Below are positions 56,372-64,000 of a stretch of 64,000 bases of DNA, in pieces; within the stretch, counting starts at the first letter, position 1, and each line of letters opens with the position of its first letter. The stretch is from Coturnix japonica. Taxonomy: Eukaryota; Chordata; Aves; Galliformes; Phasianidae. The stretch spans positions 18,234,016-18,298,015 of the forward strand of contig NC_029525.1 of the NCBI RefSeq assembly GCF_001577835.2. Direction: 5' to 3'. The notes below the pieces were generated by a model. It worked only from the letters and a program-made list of their open reading frames with translations. It did not search any database and was not told the origin of the DNA. The position numbers and the translations under genes are program-made.

Positions 56372-58572
56372 AGCAGCACTGAGATGAGCTCCGAGCTCGT
56401 CCTGAAACCTGAGCTCAGCGGAGCCGTGTGCCCGCAGCACCTGCTGCTCCTGGAGTGTCACCCACGTGCATCTGACCGTGGACGTTTGCAGGCAGGTACT
56501 CGGCATCCTGTGCTTTATCCCAGTGACAGATCTCAGGCTCTATGTTCAGCACGGCCTGTTCTACCTGCTCACCCAACTGTGAGCACACGCAGCCCCTTCC
56601 TGCTGTGCTGTGCTGCCCCGTGCCGGGCTCTCCCCGTGCAGAGCTCTGACTCCTCACGGCACAGCACAGCGCTCTGCAGTACCTGGGGCTCTGCCATTTG
56701 CAGTATGTCTGCAGAACACGCCTGTGAGTACCAGCACTAGTGAAGTTCTAGTTCTTGTCTGTAGCCACCCACCCTGCAGCCAGCACGGAGCGGCAGCCTC
56801 CAGTCCTGGTTCCCGATGTGCCCCATCTCATCCTTTTCAGGACCCGGTGCCACAAACACGAGCCTTTGCCCCCATGTCTCAGCCCCACTCCCTGCCTCCT
56901 GCCACAGCCAGTCCGGTATCTCTGCTGGGCTCGGGGGGACAGTCAGCGCCAGCATCTGTCTCACCGTTTTTCTCTGGGTCAGGAACCGTCCCGTACCCAC
57001 CCTGTGACCCGCAGGGAGGAACCCAGCTGACAGCTGATCTGAGCAGCTGCCACAGACTCCTCACACGGCGGAGCCATTTTCTCCTCGCAGCAGCTCTCCC
57101 CGCGCTCTGCAGGCTGCCTTTACTCTCTTCAGCCTGGACATGTGGCTTCTACTGCTGCAGGGTATCTGGAAGATTCCCCCTATAAACAAGATCATCAGCG
57201 GAACCCACGCTACGCTCTGGACGCCGATGACTGGGCCGTTCCTCTTGCAGGACACATTGGCGGCCATCACCGGTGGATGCTGGGCCACACTCAGCCACCG
57301 TCCGCCCCGTCACCCCAGGCCCCTCGAGGGGCGCCGCTCCGCCCCGGCAGCACCGGGCTCCTGGACGGGACGCCGCGTTCCTCCACCCACCGCTCAGACA
57401 AACGGCGCCTGCCGCAGCTTCCGCCGCCGTCACACCGTGACTGCGGGACCCACGCGCCGCCCCGCGGCCGGCAGAGGGCGCTGCGGGGCTCCCCGGTAGC
57501 GGCGGGCGGGGTCCGAGCTGCCCGCCCGGTGGGGCTGCCCGGGGCTGAGCCGGGACCCGCTGCGCACCGAGCGGCTGCTCCGCGCCGGGCCCCGACCGCG
57601 TGGGGAAGTGTCGCCGCGCTGAGCGGTGTCTGCTGTGCGGGGCGTGGGAGCCGCCGCGGCTCGTGGGGTGTCGGACCGCGCGGTGCGTCTGTCGGGGCGC
57701 GGCCCCTCGGGGCTGTGCCGGGCACAACGCCCCGCTGGGCTGCGGCCGCCTCGGACCCGGAGCTGGAAGGGCCGGGGCTGCGGGACCGGGAGCCGCCTGC
57801 TGGTGGTGCCGGGACGGCTGCGGGCGACCGAGGGACGGGACCGGGACCGGGACCGGCGGGAGCTCGGCTGCTCGCCGGGTCACACCTCGCAGGTTCGCGA
57901 GGGGTAGCGCCCGATCCCGGCTCTTGCCGGCGGCGACGAAGGGAACGGCCGGGTCCGGCCCCGCAGCTCGGCTCGTGCTGCTCCTCGGGCCGTGCCCAGC
58001 AGCAGCTCCTTTGTGCTGCCGCCTGCCCGAACCCAGGCCTCGAATCGATAGCGCTGTGCTGAGCTGTACGTGTGTGTGTGGGTACGTGTGTGTATGAGCG
58101 CTGTGAAGGGCTCCCAGCAGCAGTGGGGACACAAGCCCTTCCCAAGGAGCACCAGGCTGGCACGCTCTGCTCTGATGGCGCTTTCTTTCCTGCAGACAGA
58201 AACAGACAGAGCCAGGCCCCACCTTGGCTCTCTTCTGCCTGCCCGTGTCTTGCTGTGAGCACCCCCCAGCAAACCCGTGATGGGAACCCAGCCCTGCTCC
58301 CTCCGTCCCGCAGCAATGGCAGGGACTCTTTCCCAAGCCCCTCCCGTCCCAGCAGTTCCAGGCATCCTGCTGCCACCTGCCCCCAGGCTTCCCGTCCCCC
58401 GGCCGCATGCAGCCCCTGGGACTCCTCGGGCCCGTTCTCCCATGGGAGCAGCGGCCTGGAGAAATCCAGGGAGAGCTGCTCAAGGACACCAAGGCCTGTC
58501 TGTGTGCCTCTCTGCGGGCACAGGGCCGAGTGGGGTAAGGAGCAGAGAGAACCAAGGCTACAGCAGCACATG
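56372..58572. other. PDIA3-CKMT1 interval with an unassigned CpG island
   Basis: Contains a CpG island at about 57,290-57,990 that belongs to no identified gene. Beside it, at 57,140-57,290, several frames on both strands are open, one with a membrane-like stretch on the minus strand (WVPLMILFIGGIFQIP). Near 56,500-56,590 both strands also look protein-like (plus: GILCFIPVTDLRLYVQHG; minus: VEQAVLNIEPEICHWD). I recognise no family and call no gene. Mammals carry CATSPER2 and STRC between PDIA3 and CKMT1; neither is recognisable here. Confidence 0.4.
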
Positions 58573-58578
58573 TTTATG
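58573..58578 (-). terminator. CKMT1: Candidate poly(A) signal of CKMT1
   Basis: Variant hexamer CATAAA on the minus strand 113 bp past the stop. There is no canonical signal nearer. Confidence 0.4.
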
Positions 58579-58690
58579 GGGTCTGGCCTGGCTCTGTGCA
58601 TAACAGCACAGCGACATGCTGGGCATGTAGTGATGGCATAAGCTACAGGGGAAGCCGGGTCCTGCAGGGCTGGCGCTGCCTTGGTGTTGC

Positions 58691-64000
<5,310 letters not shown>

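Noticed and set aside
55102-56379. Frames of 170-425 codons through the N runs
   Set aside because: Most of their length is unknown bases and the rest is the TATCCC-type repeat (YPLSPIPYP).
57149-58555. 468-codon minus-strand frame in the PDIA3-CKMT1 interval
   Set aside because: It spans a CpG island, shows no recognisable domain, and competes with other equally open frames on both strands.

Overview
This is vertebrate nuclear DNA, most likely from a bird and possibly a galliform. Genes are close together, introns are short, promoters are CpG-rich and arrays of short tandem repeats are common, as on avian microchromosomes. One PDIA3 intron carries an old CR1-type LINE remnant. Nearly every protein matches a vertebrate family over its full length. 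I read intron-exon structures by eye from splice sites, reading phase and family alignment. There is no sign of bacterial or viral gene content.

Left block (1-27,700), all on the minus strand: MAN2A2 (Golgi alpha-mannosidase IIx, 23 coding exons), FES (F-BAR/SH2 tyrosine kinase, 18 coding exons) and FURIN (proprotein convertase, 15 coding exons). These three are neighbours in human 15q26.1. MAN2A2 has a TATA box about 0.5 kb below the FES poly(A) signal. The FURIN promoter lies in a large CpG island near 26.5-27.7 kb.

Junction (27,700-31,000): about 3 kb without a recognisable gene, ending in a 24-bp minisatellite beside the MFAP1 promoter. It joins the 15q26.1-type block to a 15q15.3-type block.

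Right block (31,000-64,000): MFAP1 (+), HYPK (-), SERINC4 (+), a decayed large-Rab (RASEF/CRACR2A/RAB44-type) gene (+), SERF2 (-), an unnamed FKBP8-like TPR immunophilin (-), PDIA3/ERp57 (-) and CKMT1 (-). CKMT1 is cut: its first coding exon is not seen before the window ends. Two runs of N (55,325-55,740 and 55,988-56,371) interrupt the stretch between PDIA3 and CKMT1. The first of these lies inside a (GGGATA)n array.

Functionally, several genes serve the secretory pathway: MAN2A2 (N-glycan trimming), FURIN (proprotein cleavage), PDIA3 (glycoprotein disulfide folding) and SERINC4 (multipass membrane protein). HYPK (N-terminal acetylation and chaperone partner), SERF2 and the FKBP-like protein touch protein folding. 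MFAP1 is a splicing factor, FES a signalling kinase and CKMT1 a mitochondrial energy enzyme. They form no operon or single pathway. The most notable observations are the degenerate Rab gene, the FKBP8-like gene in the position where mammals have ELL3, the synteny junction, a GC-AG intron in MAN2A2, an ER-stress-type element at PDIA3, and an unassigned CpG island at 57.3-58.0 kb.
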